Shown in pieces: positions 9,212 to 17,877 of a stretch of 64,000 nt of DNA. The notes below the pieces were generated by a model. That model did not search any database and was not told the origin of the DNA. It was given only the letters and a program-made list of their open reading frames with translations. Position 1 is the first letter of the stretch, and every line of letters starts with the position of its first letter. Position numbers and translations under genes: made by a program. Source of the DNA: Methyloterricola oryzae. Lineage in GTDB: Bacteria > Pseudomonadota > Gammaproteobacteria > Methylococcales > Methylococcaceae. The stretch spans positions 492,969-556,968 of the forward strand of contig NZ_JYNS01000002.1 in NCBI RefSeq assembly GCF_000934725.1, in the 5' to 3' direction.

Positions 9212-9345
9212 ATTAACCCGGCCCTTTGTGGCCGGGTTAATGCGGGGCATGGCTGACCCGGCGCGGCCAGAGGCCGCGTCAGCCAAGGTCGGGCGCGTAC
9301 CGACCTTGGCGTCGTCCCGAAATACCGGGGGGGTATTTTGGGGCC
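9212..9345. repeat. Dispersed three-hairpin intergenic repeat, copy A
   Basis: Three stem-loops in a row. The first has arms 9212-9223 and 9230-9241 (12 bp, perfect, 6-nt loop). The second has CCAAGGTCGG at 9283-9292 pairing with 9300-9309. The third has AAATACC at 9320-9326 pairing with 9332-9338. A less regular stem (9251-9257 with 9278-9284) sits between the first two. The block 9272-9345 matches the reverse complement of 37411-37484 at 71 of 74 positions. It lies between convergent gene ends and may also act as a terminator for the response regulator gene. Confidence 0.8.
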
Positions 9346-9378
9346 AAATCAATAGACCACAAAACCCGGCGAGCGATT

Positions 9379-9762
9379 TCAGTCGACGAGCAAGGGCAAG
9401 ACCTTGACTTCGCCCTCGACTTTCACCCGGTCATAGCTGTGGATGGCCTGGCCGTAAGCGGTGTCGGTGTATTCATAGGCCAGGGGCACGGCCTGTTCGG
9501 TGCCGACATGCGGGTAGCTGTAGATGGCGGGCCCATAGGCCTGGCTCACGTACACCATCTGCGGCTCAGCCGACACCTCGGCGGGGACGCTGCTGGGGTA
9601 ACCGTGAATGGCGTGATTGGCCGCCTTGGACTGATACAGAACCTCGGTGTTGCCACCGTGGCCATAATGACCGCCCGCCTGCGCGCCGCCCGTGGCGAGC
9701 AAGCCCGCCAGCGCGGCGACCAGGGATATGGACTTCAGCGTGTTTTTGTCTTTTGCGTTCAT
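9379..9762 (-). CDS. Small exported protein with AIHSY-type internal repeats
   Basis: A 127-residue protein with a clear signal peptide (positive start, then LVAALAGLLATGGAQA). The mature part has three imperfect copies of a short unit: ANHAIHGYP, YGPAIYSYP and YGQAIHSYD. I recognise no family. The start at 9762 is preceded by GAGGAAGGA at good spacing; a longer open frame upstream lacks such support. The gene is convergent with the response regulator and separated from it by the dispersed repeat. Periplasmic or surface location is inferred from the signal peptide only. Confidence 0.75.
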   Translation of the reverse strand: MNAKDKNTLKSISLVAALAGLLATGGAQAGGHYGHGGNTEVLYQSKAANHAIHGYPSSVPAEVSAEPQMVYVSQAYGPAIYSYPHVGTEQAVPLAYEYTDTAYGQAIHSYDRVKVEGEVKVLPLLVD

Positions 9763-9924
9763 GTTGTCCTTCCTCTTGTCTCTGTTTGCGCTCATTAAGA
9801 CTCGCAAAAGCCTCTTTTTGTTCCGCGGGATAGGCCGGCTCCAGAATGCCCCTGAAGCGGCCCATTCGCCCGTTCTCAAGGGCGCGTCCCTGCGCCGGTG
9901 GCAGCCTTACTCCATCCGGCGTCA

Positions 9925-10075
9925 GTCGTCGACCTTGCCCAGGTAGATACCGGCCCAGCTGTAGGTCGCCATGACGTCCGCCATGCTGGCGCTGCCATCG
10001 GTATTCTTGGCCTTGAAGGCGACATTCACGCCGGAAAAGGCTGTACACGCGGAATTGCGCCAGCGGGGCTGCTCA
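9925..10075 (-). pseudogene. Probable 3' remnant of a secreted-protein gene
   Basis: On the minus strand an open frame of about 45 codons ends at a TGA near 9925. It has protein-like composition (fragments VNVAFKAKNTDG, ATYSWAGIYLG) but no credible start: the frame is closed upstream by a TAA near 10100 and the first ATG falls deep inside it. It looks like the C-terminus of a gene whose 5' part was lost. I do not recognise the family, and it could be chance. Confidence 0.3.
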
Positions 10076-10210
10076 CTCTGGAATGTAAGTGGATTGCTTT
10101 ATGGCAAAATCTGTATATTTCCTTGGTAGTGCGACATAGCGCCCTGGCTCAAGGATCAGGCCCCGGGGTGCTCCCTGATACATCGGAGAATTACCCTGAC
10201 TGAATGTCCC

Positions 10211-11557
10211 ATGACCGTGCGTCGCATCCGCAAGGCTCCCCTCGATACCAGCGAATGGCCGCCCGGCATCGGCCACATCATCGGCAACGAGTTTGCGGAG
10301 CGCTTCAGCTACTACGGCATGCGGGCCATCCTGGTGGTGTTCATGACCCAGTACCTGGTGAGCGCGGAGGGCCTCCCGGCGCCCATGAGCGAACACGAGG
10401 CGACGGGTTACTTTCACTTGTTCATCGCCGTCACCTATTTCACGCCCCTGTTGGGAGCGCTGCTCGCGGACGGCTTGCTGGGGAAGTTCTGGACCATCAT
10501 CGCCCTGTCCCTGGTCTACTGCCTGGGCCATTTCGCTCTGGCCCTGGATGACACGCGGACCGGCCTTTTGATCGGGCAATCCCTGATCGCCCTGGGCGCG
10601 GGCGGCATCAAGCCCTGCGTGTCGGCCCACGTGGGCGACCAGTTCTGCGATCGCAACCGGCATCGGCTGGGCCTGGTCTACAGCTGGTTTTACCTGGCCA
10701 TCAACCTGGGGGCCTTCGCCTCCATGCTGCTGACGCCCTGGCTGCTGGCCCACCACGGCGCGGCGGCGGCCTTCGCCATGCCCGGTGTGCTGATGCTGCT
10801 GGCCACGCTGATCTTCTGGGCGGGACGCTACCGCTTCGCCCATATACCGGCGGGCGGCAAGGCGCTGCTGCGGGAGGCCCTGCAGGGGGATTGCCTGCGC
10901 CAATTGGCGCGGCTTGGAGGCATCTATCTGTTCATCGCGGTGTTCTGGTCCTTGTTCGACCAGACCGGTTCATCCTGGGTGCTGCAGGCCAATCACATGG
11001 ACCGGATACTGTTCGGATTCGAGGTGCTGCCCTCGCAGATCCAGGCGGCCAACCCGCTGCTGATCATTTTGCTGGTCCCGCTGTTCCAGAGTTTGGTCTA
11101 CCCGGCTCTGGACCGACTGTGGCCGCTCACGCCACTGCGCAAGATAGGCTTGGGGCTGCTGGTGACGGTGCTGTCCTTCGCCCTCACCGCCTGGGTGCAG
11201 ACACGCATCGATGGCGGGGAACAGCCTGCCATCGCCTGGCAATTGCTCGCCTATCTGCTGTTGACCGGCGCCGAGGTGATGGTGTCCATCACCGGTCTGG
11301 AGTTCTCCTACACCCAGGCACCGGCCAGCCTGAAATCCCTGGTCATGGCCTTCTATCTGGCCTCGGTGGCGGTGGGTAACCTGTTCACCAGCGCCGTCAA
11401 TTTCGCCTTGCAGCGGCCGGATGGCAGTTCAAGGCTCCAAGGCGCGGACTACTTCTGGCTGTTCACGCTGCTGATGCTGATCACCGCGCTGGGCTTCGCC
11501 GCCTACAGCCGCCATTATCGCGATCGCAGCCGGTTCCAGAGCCCCGGGGCGGCATGA
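10211..11557 (+). CDS. POT/PTR2-family proton-dependent oligopeptide transporter
   Basis: A 448-residue inner-membrane transporter with about 12 hydrophobic helices. The POT signature ExxERFxYY is present as E27-FAE-RFSYY, followed by GMRAILVVFM. The family imports di- and tripeptides with protons. Length is at the short end of the usual 450-500. The ATG at 10211 has only a weak upstream ribosome site (GGAG about 23 nt away), so a nearby alternative start is possible. It stands alone: the next gene is convergent and unrelated. Confidence 0.9.
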   Translation: MTVRRIRKAPLDTSEWPPGIGHIIGNEFAERFSYYGMRAILVVFMTQYLVSAEGLPAPMSEHEATGYFHLFIAVTYFTPLLGALLADGLLGKFWTIIALSLVYCLGHFALALDDTRTGLLIGQSLIALGAGGIKPCVSAHVGDQFCDRNRHRLGLVYSWFYLAINLGAFASMLLTPWLLAHHGAAAAFAMPGVLMLLATLIFWAGRYRFAHIPAGGKALLREALQGDCLRQLARLGGIYLFIAVFWSLFDQTGSSWVLQANHMDRILFGFEVLPSQIQAANPLLIILLVPLFQSLVYPALDRLWPLTPLRKIGLGLLVTVLSFALTAWVQTRIDGGEQPAIAWQLLAYLLLTGAEVMVSITGLEFSYTQAPASLKSLVMAFYLASVAVGNLFTSAVNFALQRPDGSSRLQGADYFWLFTLLMLITALGFAAYSRHYRDRSRFQSPGAA

Positions 11558-11572
11558 GACCGCCCGCCAGGT

Positions 11573-11959
11573 TCAGCCCGAACGGGACAGCGTCAGCAAT
11601 TCGTGTTCGGTGCGCGCCGCATCCCCGGTGTTCAGTTCCAGCAGGCGCCGCAACAGGGTCAGGCTGTCACAATCGATGGAGGCGCGGCGCAGTCCAACCC
11701 GGCCGCCCGGCCCGACATGGCTCACGCTGGCCTGCATGACGATGGTTTCCCCGCCGGGATTCAACTCCAACCGCAGTTCGCAGGGCTCACCCAGTGCCGG
11801 CATGGACGTGGAAGCCAGTTCCAGCAGTGCGCCATCCATCGAGATGTTCATCATATCCGCATCGCGCGCGCCGTCGCGCAGCACCATCTGCGCGCTGGCC
11901 TGGAAGCCGGCGCGCCAAAACTGCCGGCGCTCCGCGTGCCCTGGCGTATCGGTATTCAT
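11573..11959 (-). CDS. PilZ-domain c-di-GMP-binding protein
   Basis: A 128-residue single-domain protein. Both PilZ ligand motifs are visible: RxxxR as R12-QFW-R16 and N/DxSxxG as N38-ISMDG43. PilZ proteins bind cyclic di-GMP and often control motility or exopolysaccharide synthesis. AGGAGG lies just before the ATG at 11959. The exopolysaccharide locus begins about 1.3 kb away, so regulation of that locus is attractive but unproven. The gene is convergent with the POT transporter, 15 bp apart. Confidence 0.9.
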   Translation of the reverse strand: MNTDTPGHAERRQFWRAGFQASAQMVLRDGARDADMMNISMDGALLELASTSMPALGEPCELRLELNPGGETIVMQASVSHVGPGGRVGLRRASIDCDSLTLLRRLLELNTGDAARTEHELLTLSRSG

Positions 11960-12093
11960 GGGATCCTCCTGTCTGATAGGGAAGCAGCCATTGGCTGCCG
12001 GTCCGGAAAAAGCCCGGGGGCAAAGAATGTGGTGAGTCGCTGCATGCTAACCCCTTCGCGGCAAAGCGGAAAAGCCCGCAAATTCCTTAGCCC

Positions 12094-12861
12094 ATGAAGC
12101 CACCGGAAATACAGCGCGTCATCGCCCTGGGCGCCAGCAACCTGACCCGTGGCTTCGCTTCATTCCTGGCCGTGACCACCGCCGCCTGGGGCCCTGAATT
12201 GGAAGTCTTTGCCGCCCTGGGCCACGGCCGCTCCTATGGCAGCGGCAACCGTGTGTTGCTGAGGGTGTTGCCCGGCATCCTGCAATCAGGCATCTGGAAG
12301 GCGCTGGAATGCCAGCCCGCGCGCCCTGCCAGGGCCCTGGTGACCGATATAGGCAACGATCTGCTCTATGGCTTTTCGCCGCAGCAGACCCTGGATTGGG
12401 TGGGTGAGGCGCTGCGGCGTCTTGGCGCCCACACGGACGACATCGTTCTCACCGACCTGCCGATGGCCTCCATCCGCAGCCTCACCCCGCTCCGCTATCT
12501 CATATTTCGCTCCATCTTGGTACCCGCTTGCAGGCTGAGCCTGGAGCAGGTGCAGGCGCGCGCGGAAACATTGAGCCAGGCCCTCGCCAGGCTGGCCCAG
12601 GCCGAAGGGCTGCGCTTCGAACGCCCCGAGGCTGACTGGTTTGGCCCCGATCCGGTCCACATTCGCGGCGCGCGCTACCCCGAAGCGTGGCGGGCGTTTC
12701 TGTCCATCGATCCGGGGCTCCGACCAGCGCCGCTCCCCTACGCCGAGCGAATCAGACTGGCACTGCTGCCCCCCGAATCCCGGCGTTTGTGCGGGCTGCC
12801 GCAATTTCACCCCCAGACCGGGGTAACAGTATGCCCAGGCTCCCGCCTCTGGCTTTACTGA
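12094..12861 (+). CDS. SGNH/GDSL-fold hydrolase-like protein
   Basis: A 255-residue protein without a signal peptide. It shows a degenerate SGNH set: GASN at 13-16 (S15 as likely nucleophile in place of the GDS block), GND at 87-89 (block III) and DPVH at 186-189 (block V DxxH dyad). This suggests an esterase- or acyltransferase-like hydrolase, possibly acting on acylated sugars. The substrate is unknown. It lies upstream of the exopolysaccharide locus on the same strand but is separated by about 390 bp that include a hairpin, so it is probably a separate transcript. Confidence 0.65.
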   Translation: MKPPEIQRVIALGASNLTRGFASFLAVTTAAWGPELEVFAALGHGRSYGSGNRVLLRVLPGILQSGIWKALECQPARPARALVTDIGNDLLYGFSPQQTLDWVGEALRRLGAHTDDIVLTDLPMASIRSLTPLRYLIFRSILVPACRLSLEQVQARAETLSQALARLAQAEGLRFERPEADWFGPDPVHIRGARYPEAWRAFLSIDPGLRPAPLPYAERIRLALLPPESRRLCGLPQFHPQTGVTVCPGSRLWLY

Positions 12862-13253
12862 CGAACTGCCCCGAATTCCCGGCCAATTTTTTCCTCGTCC
12901 CGTTAACAGATCCACGTCTCAAAGGAAGCAGCGTTAATACCAATCCCAGGGCGTGGGAATTTAACGCAACAGCTTGTTCCGCAGAACACGACAGCCCCGT
13001 GCAAGCCCTTGTTAATTGAGAATCTTTCCATCAAGAAGCCCCGCAAGAGGCCTGTCGCCAGATTGTGACACTCTGTATTTATTGAAGTTTTTTTACAATT
13101 CATTTGAACCATTCTCATCTGCAGCGGAACCTACCTTCCGAGTACAGAAAATATTTACCGACCTGTGAGCCCAAGCTGACAAGTGGTAAACCACTGGAGC
13201 GGCAGTCATCGCCGCCCGTGAGAACGAAAAACAAACTACGGGGTGTACGGTCC
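12862..13253 (+). promoter_or_regulatory. Leader/promoter region of exopolysaccharide locus
   Basis: This 390-bp gap is more AT-rich than its surroundings, especially 13060-13110. It holds a hairpin (GCGTTAA 12931-12937 with TTAACGC 12961-12967, plus inner TCCCA/TGGGA) that could end the upstream transcript. It also holds a perfect palindrome AGTGGT-AA-ACCACT at 13182-13195, about 60 nt before the first gene, which could be an operator. TACAAT at 13094 is a possible -10 box, but I see no well-spaced -35. Confidence 0.4.
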
Positions 13254-14516
13254 ATGAAGCTTGATAACCAACAAAAACGCATCATCGTGTATTCGCACGA
13301 TACGTTCGGCCTGGGGAATATCCGTCGCATGCTCGTCATCGCACAAGCGCTGGTTGACTCCGACCCCAACGTGTCGGTGCTGATCCTCTCCGGTTCGCCC
13401 ATGTTGCACGCCTTCCGGATTCCCGACCGCATCGACTACATCAAGCTGCCCTGCCTCTCTCGCACCACCAAGGGCGAGTACACCGTGAAGTTCCTGGACA
13501 TGGAGTACGAGCACCTGGTGAAACTGCGCAGCAACATCATCCTGAGCGCCGTGCTGGATTTCGACCCGGACCTGATCCTGGTCGACAAGAAACCCTACGG
13601 CGTCAGCGACGAACTGGGCGCCGCCCTGGATCTCATGCAGCGGCGCGGCCACAAGGCCAAGCTGGTGCTGTTGCTGCGCGACATTCTGGACAGCCCCGAG
13701 AGCACCATTCCCGTTTGGAAGAAGAACGGCTACCACCAGGCGATCCAGTCCCATTACGACCAGGTGCTGGTGGTGGGCTCGCCCGAGATCTACGACATGC
13801 GCGAGGAGTATGAATTTCCCGAGGAAGTGCACGACAAGGTGCAGTTCTGCGGCTACATCGCCCGCGAGCGCAGCGAAAAGCCCGGTGACGAGATCCGCGC
13901 GCAGATCGGCTGCGGGCCTGATGAGCAACTGGTGCTGGTCACCGCCGGCGGCGGGGAGGACGGCTATCAGTTGCTGCGCACCTATCTGGAAGGCGCGGCC
14001 GCCCAGGATCTCGGCGAGGGCGTCAAGACCCTGATGATCTGCGGCCCCGAAATGTCCGAAGGGCGCCGCCTGCAAATCGAGGTGCTGGCCCAGGACTGCC
14101 CCAATGTCATCGTCCAGGAATTCACCTCCGACATGATGGCCTGCATGGACGCGGCGGACCTGGTGGTATGCATGGGCGGTTACAACACCACCTGCGAAGT
14201 GCTCACCCTGCGCAAGCGCGCCATCATCGTTCCACGCGTCAAGCCCGCCCAGGAACAGTGGATTCGGGCCGAACGCCTGGCCCGGCAAGGTCTGGTGCGA
14301 GCCATCCACCCCAGCCATCTGAACGCCGACCTGCTCATGGGCACCGTGCAGGAGGAACTGGGCCGGACCAACATCCATTGCAGCCGCTTGTACAAGATCG
14401 ACATGGGCGGCCTGCCCCGCATCAGCGCGTCCATCAACGACCTGCTCTACGAGGGCGACGAGACCGCGAACTCCGCCGACTGGGCCGCCAGCAAAGGCAT
14501 CGTGCGCGCCGACTGA
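13254..14516 (+). CDS. MurG-like (GT28-type) glycosyltransferase, first gene of EPS locus
   Basis: A 420-residue cytoplasmic glycosyltransferase. The N-terminal domain begins with YSHDTFGLGNIRRM, the glycine-rich nucleotide-sugar transferase loop. The C-terminal half has LVTAGGGEDGYQLL and CMGGYNTTCEVL, as in GT28 C-terminal domains that bind the UDP-sugar donor. The frame is open further upstream (to 13104), but the ATG at 13254 gives an N-terminus matching the two paralogues at 25164 and 28732. It opens a run of genes on one strand with short gaps or overlaps, so it is probably the first gene of the operon. Donor and acceptor are unknown. Confidence 0.85.
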   Translation: MKLDNQQKRIIVYSHDTFGLGNIRRMLVIAQALVDSDPNVSVLILSGSPMLHAFRIPDRIDYIKLPCLSRTTKGEYTVKFLDMEYEHLVKLRSNIILSAVLDFDPDLILVDKKPYGVSDELGAALDLMQRRGHKAKLVLLLRDILDSPESTIPVWKKNGYHQAIQSHYDQVLVVGSPEIYDMREEYEFPEEVHDKVQFCGYIARERSEKPGDEIRAQIGCGPDEQLVLVTAGGGEDGYQLLRTYLEGAAAQDLGEGVKTLMICGPEMSEGRRLQIEVLAQDCPNVIVQEFTSDMMACMDAADLVVCMGGYNTTCEVLTLRKRAIIVPRVKPAQEQWIRAERLARQGLVRAIHPSHLNADLLMGTVQEELGRTNIHCSRLYKIDMGGLPRISASINDLLYEGDETANSADWAASKGIVRAD

Positions 14517-14542
14517 TCTTTCCACCCTCACAGGATTCCAAC

Positions 14543-15907
14543 ATGAGAACTACGCCGGACGAGGCGGTGGTCGCCTACGTCTTGAAGGGCTTTCCGCGCA
14601 CCTCGGAAACCTTCATCACCAACGAAATCCACCTGCTGGAGACCCTGGGACTCAAGCTTTCGATCTTCTCCATCAAGAAGCTGGAGGGCCAGAAGCAGCA
14701 TGCCGTGGTCGACGCCATCAAGGCCCCGGTGACCTATCTGCCCCAGGCCTCGGACCTCACCGGCCACAGCTTCGCGCGCTGGTTCATCGAGAACCTGCCG
14801 AATTTCGCCGCCTCCCATGGCCGCCTGCTGGCCCGCAAGCCCTTGCGCTACCTGGCTGCGCTGGCCGAATGCCTGAAGATGAGCGTGAAATACCGCGATG
14901 GCCTGCTGGATTGGCCGCGCACCGTGTTCATCAAGGAGTTCCTGCAGGCGGGCTTCATCGCCAACAGCGTGCTGGACGAACCGTCGATCCGGCACTTGCA
15001 CGCGCATTTCTGCCACGGCGCCACCACCATCGCCCTGTTCGCCAGCCGCATGAGCGGCCTGCCCTTCAGCTTCACGGCCCATGCCAAGGACATTTACCTG
15101 CGCGAACTGAACCCCGGCGATCTGCTGCAGATCAAAATGCGTCGCGCCAAGTTCGCGGTCACCTGCACCGGGGCCAACCAGACCCATCTGGATGGACGCA
15201 ACCCCAGCGACACCCGGGTACACCGCATCTATCACGGCCTGGATACCGACCTGTTCGTGCCGGAACCGCGCCAGGCGCCCGCGCCGGACGCGGTGCCCAC
15301 CATCCTCTCGGTGGGGCGACTGGTAGAGAAGAAGGGCTTCGACTATCTGGTGCAAGCCTGCGCCCTCCTGCGCGACCGCGGCGTACGCTTCCAGTGCCGC
15401 ATCGTCGGCGGCCACGACAAACACGCCGAGAAGACCAAGGCCCTGATCACGAAATTGAAGCTGGAGGACTGCATCAGCCTTCCTGGCGCCGTCACCCAGG
15501 AGGAACTGCGCGCCGTCTATCAGGAAGGCACCCTGTTCGCCCTGCCCTGCCTGGTGGTGGACAACGGCGACCGCGACGGGATTCCCAATGTCCTGGTGGA
15601 AGCCATGGCCATGGAGATGCCAGTGATCTCCACCGACATTTCCGGCATTCCGGAACTGATCGAGCACGAGGTCAACGGCCTCATGGTGCAGGAGAAAGAT
15701 GCCGCCGCCATGGCCGACGCCATCCAGCGCCTGCTATCCGATCCGTGCCTGCGCCAGTGCCTGGGCCAGGCCGCCCGCGAGACCGTATGCCGCGAATTCA
15801 ATTCGCGCCATACCACCGTCGCCTTGAAGAACCTGTTCGTGGCCTGCCTGGAAGGCCGCGCGGTGGAAGAAGAAGCCCATGTCTGCTGTTCTGCGGAAAA
15901 CGCCTGA
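14543..15907 (+). CDS. GT4-family glycosyltransferase (WcaL/AmsK-like)
   Basis: A 454-residue GT-B glycosyltransferase. The N-terminus KGFPRTSETFITNEI is typical of colanic-acid/amylovoran-type enzymes. The donor-binding half has SVGRLVEKKGFDYL and the EX7E region around GIPNVLVEAMAME, followed by PVISTDISGIPELI. It should transfer a sugar from a nucleotide donor to a lipid-linked or growing glycan at the cytoplasmic face. The start at 14543 is 26 nt after the previous stop and has CAGGA upstream; an open frame extends back over the previous gene but is not conserved sequence. Confidence 0.9.
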   Translation: MRTTPDEAVVAYVLKGFPRTSETFITNEIHLLETLGLKLSIFSIKKLEGQKQHAVVDAIKAPVTYLPQASDLTGHSFARWFIENLPNFAASHGRLLARKPLRYLAALAECLKMSVKYRDGLLDWPRTVFIKEFLQAGFIANSVLDEPSIRHLHAHFCHGATTIALFASRMSGLPFSFTAHAKDIYLRELNPGDLLQIKMRRAKFAVTCTGANQTHLDGRNPSDTRVHRIYHGLDTDLFVPEPRQAPAPDAVPTILSVGRLVEKKGFDYLVQACALLRDRGVRFQCRIVGGHDKHAEKTKALITKLKLEDCISLPGAVTQEELRAVYQEGTLFALPCLVVDNGDRDGIPNVLVEAMAMEMPVISTDISGIPELIEHEVNGLMVQEKDAAAMADAIQRLLSDPCLRQCLGQAARETVCREFNSRHTTVALKNLFVACLEGRAVEEEAHVCCSAENA

Positions 15908-17873
15908 ACCTAAGGTCTTGCTCGAGGCCCCCTATAGCTTCGGCCGGCCGGCGGACCTGCTCGCCTATTTCAAGGGCCGCGAGCATATCCGCTATTTCCC
16001 GGTGCTGGACGAGGAGCAGGTCACGCCGGACAAGCTGGCCGGCATCCTGGAAAACCGCTTCGAGTTCAACAACGAAGCTTACAGCCTGCCCGAAGGTTTC
16101 GACTGGCTCGCCAATCCCAGCACGGATGAGGAGTGGCAGATCCTGCTGCACAAGTTCTACTACGCCGTAGGCCTGGGCCGCGCCTTCCAGCAGACCCGTG
16201 ACCCGCGCTACCGCGACAAATGGGTGGAACTGACCCGGGGCTGGATGGCTACAGTCCCCCTGGACTTCATGCCCAGCGATGTGGCGGGCCGGCGCATACA
16301 GAACTGGATCTTCGCCTATCACTACTTCGTCCATAGCAACGCCGCGCCAGGGCTGGACCCGGATTTCCACCTGGATTTCCTGAATTCCATCCAGCAGCAG
16401 GTGGCCTATCTGTGCGAGCACCTGACGCCGGCGCGCAACCACCGCACCCTAGAGCTCTACGCGGTGTTTCTGGCCGCGGTGGTCTTCCCCGAACTCAAGG
16501 GCGCCAGCGAGTGGCTGGATTTCGCGCGCCATGAACTGCAGGAGAACATCCGCAGCGACCTGCTGGAAGACGGCGTGCACTGCGAGCTGTCGACGGACTA
16601 TCACCACATCGTGCTGCGCAACTTCCTGGGGATACGCCGCCTGACCCAGCTGAACGGCATCAATCTGCCTGAGGCGATGGATGCCGGCATCCGCAAGGCC
16701 CTGGAATTCAGCCTGTACGTCCACAAACCCGACGGCTTCATTCCCTCCATCAGCGACGGCGATACCGCCTGTTTCCTCGACCTTCTCAAACAAGGCCACG
16801 AACTCTACCAGGACCCGCGCATGCTCTACGTGGCGACCTCGGGGCAACAAGGCACCGCGCCGGCGGAGCGCTCGATGAGCTTTCCCGCCAGCGGCTACAG
16901 CATCGTCCGCAGCAGTTGGGGCGGCGAGAGCGAGGCCTACGCCGACGCGCGCTATCTGTTCTTCGACTGCGGCCCTCTGGGCGCCGGCAATCACGGCCAC
17001 CTGGATCTGCTGAACATCGAGATGGCTGCCTACGGCCGCTCCCTGGTGGTCGATCCCGGCCGCTACACCTACGACGAATCCGGCCCCGTCAACTGGCGCG
17101 TGCTCTTCCGCGGGACGAGCTACCACAACACCGTGGAAGTGGACGGCAGGAACCAGACCCGCTACGCGCCCCATACGCGGAAATTCAAGATCCAGGGACC
17201 GGAGCCGGAACGAAAGCTGCGCGCGGCCCTGAGCCGTCCGGGCCTGGACTACCTGCACGGCATCGCCGCCAGCCACGAGTACCCGGTCATCCACGAGCGT
17301 AAGATCCTGTTCGTAGGCGGGGAATACTGGCTGATCTGCGATCTGCTGCGGGCGGACGAGCCCCACGACTACGTCCTGCGCTACCATCTGGACCCCCTGG
17401 CGGAGAGCCACGCCAGCCTGAGCCGGCCCGATGGCTGTCTGCGGGTGGACTCACCCAACCTGGTGATCCTGCAGCCGCCCAGCGAGGACATCGCCCTGGA
17501 CCTGGAAGCGGGCTTCTTTTCACCCACCTACGGCATCAAGCAACCGGCCCCGGTCGTGCGCTTCAGCGCGCGCGGCGACCGCGTCTGTTTCCATACCCTG
17601 CTGTTTCCCTACAAGGAAAGTTGCCCGGATATTTCCATCGGCTGGCTGCCGGTGGCGGCGGCCGACGCATCGGCCGCGGGCCAGTGGGCCACGGCTCTCA
17701 GCGTGACCCACGGCGGCGTGCGCGACGAATTCCTGCTCTCCCACACACCCGGCTCCCGCTTCCGCCTGGCCGATGTGGCCACGGACAGCCCCTTCCTGTA
17801 CCAGCGCAAGGACCCGAACGGCGTCATTTTGCACCGGCACGATGCGGCCCGCTGTTCCTCCGAGGGTGTCTGA
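15879..17873 (+). CDS. Heparinase II/III-type polysaccharide lyase-like protein (copy 1)
   Basis: A 664-residue protein with an N-terminal alpha-helical toroid (about 60-330, heparinase II/III N-type) and a C-terminal beta-sandwich (about 345-600). Conserved patches include GVHCELSTDYHH, GNHGHLDLL and PGRYTYDESGPVNW, where His and Tyr residues typical of the lyase site occur. No signal peptide is visible, which is odd for a lyase and suggests a cytoplasmic role or an epimerase/hydrolase-like activity. It overlaps the preceding gene by 29 nt and is followed 4 nt later by a paralogue. The uronic-acid link fits the TviB-type dehydrogenase in the same locus. Confidence 0.85.
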   Translation: MSAVLRKTPEPKVLLEAPYSFGRPADLLAYFKGREHIRYFPVLDEEQVTPDKLAGILENRFEFNNEAYSLPEGFDWLANPSTDEEWQILLHKFYYAVGLGRAFQQTRDPRYRDKWVELTRGWMATVPLDFMPSDVAGRRIQNWIFAYHYFVHSNAAPGLDPDFHLDFLNSIQQQVAYLCEHLTPARNHRTLELYAVFLAAVVFPELKGASEWLDFARHELQENIRSDLLEDGVHCELSTDYHHIVLRNFLGIRRLTQLNGINLPEAMDAGIRKALEFSLYVHKPDGFIPSISDGDTACFLDLLKQGHELYQDPRMLYVATSGQQGTAPAERSMSFPASGYSIVRSSWGGESEAYADARYLFFDCGPLGAGNHGHLDLLNIEMAAYGRSLVVDPGRYTYDESGPVNWRVLFRGTSYHNTVEVDGRNQTRYAPHTRKFKIQGPEPERKLRAALSRPGLDYLHGIAASHEYPVIHERKILFVGGEYWLICDLLRADEPHDYVLRYHLDPLAESHASLSRPDGCLRVDSPNLVILQPPSEDIALDLEAGFFSPTYGIKQPAPVVRFSARGDRVCFHTLLFPYKESCPDISIGWLPVAAADASAAGQWATALSVTHGGVRDEFLLSHTPGSRFRLADVATDSPFLYQRKDPNGVILHRHDAARCSSEGV

Positions 17874-17877
17874 AGCC

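Noticed and set aside
13104..13253. Longer N-terminus for the first glycosyltransferase
   Set aside because: The extra 50 residues do not resemble the two paralogues, and the region holds a palindrome and AT-rich promoter-like DNA.
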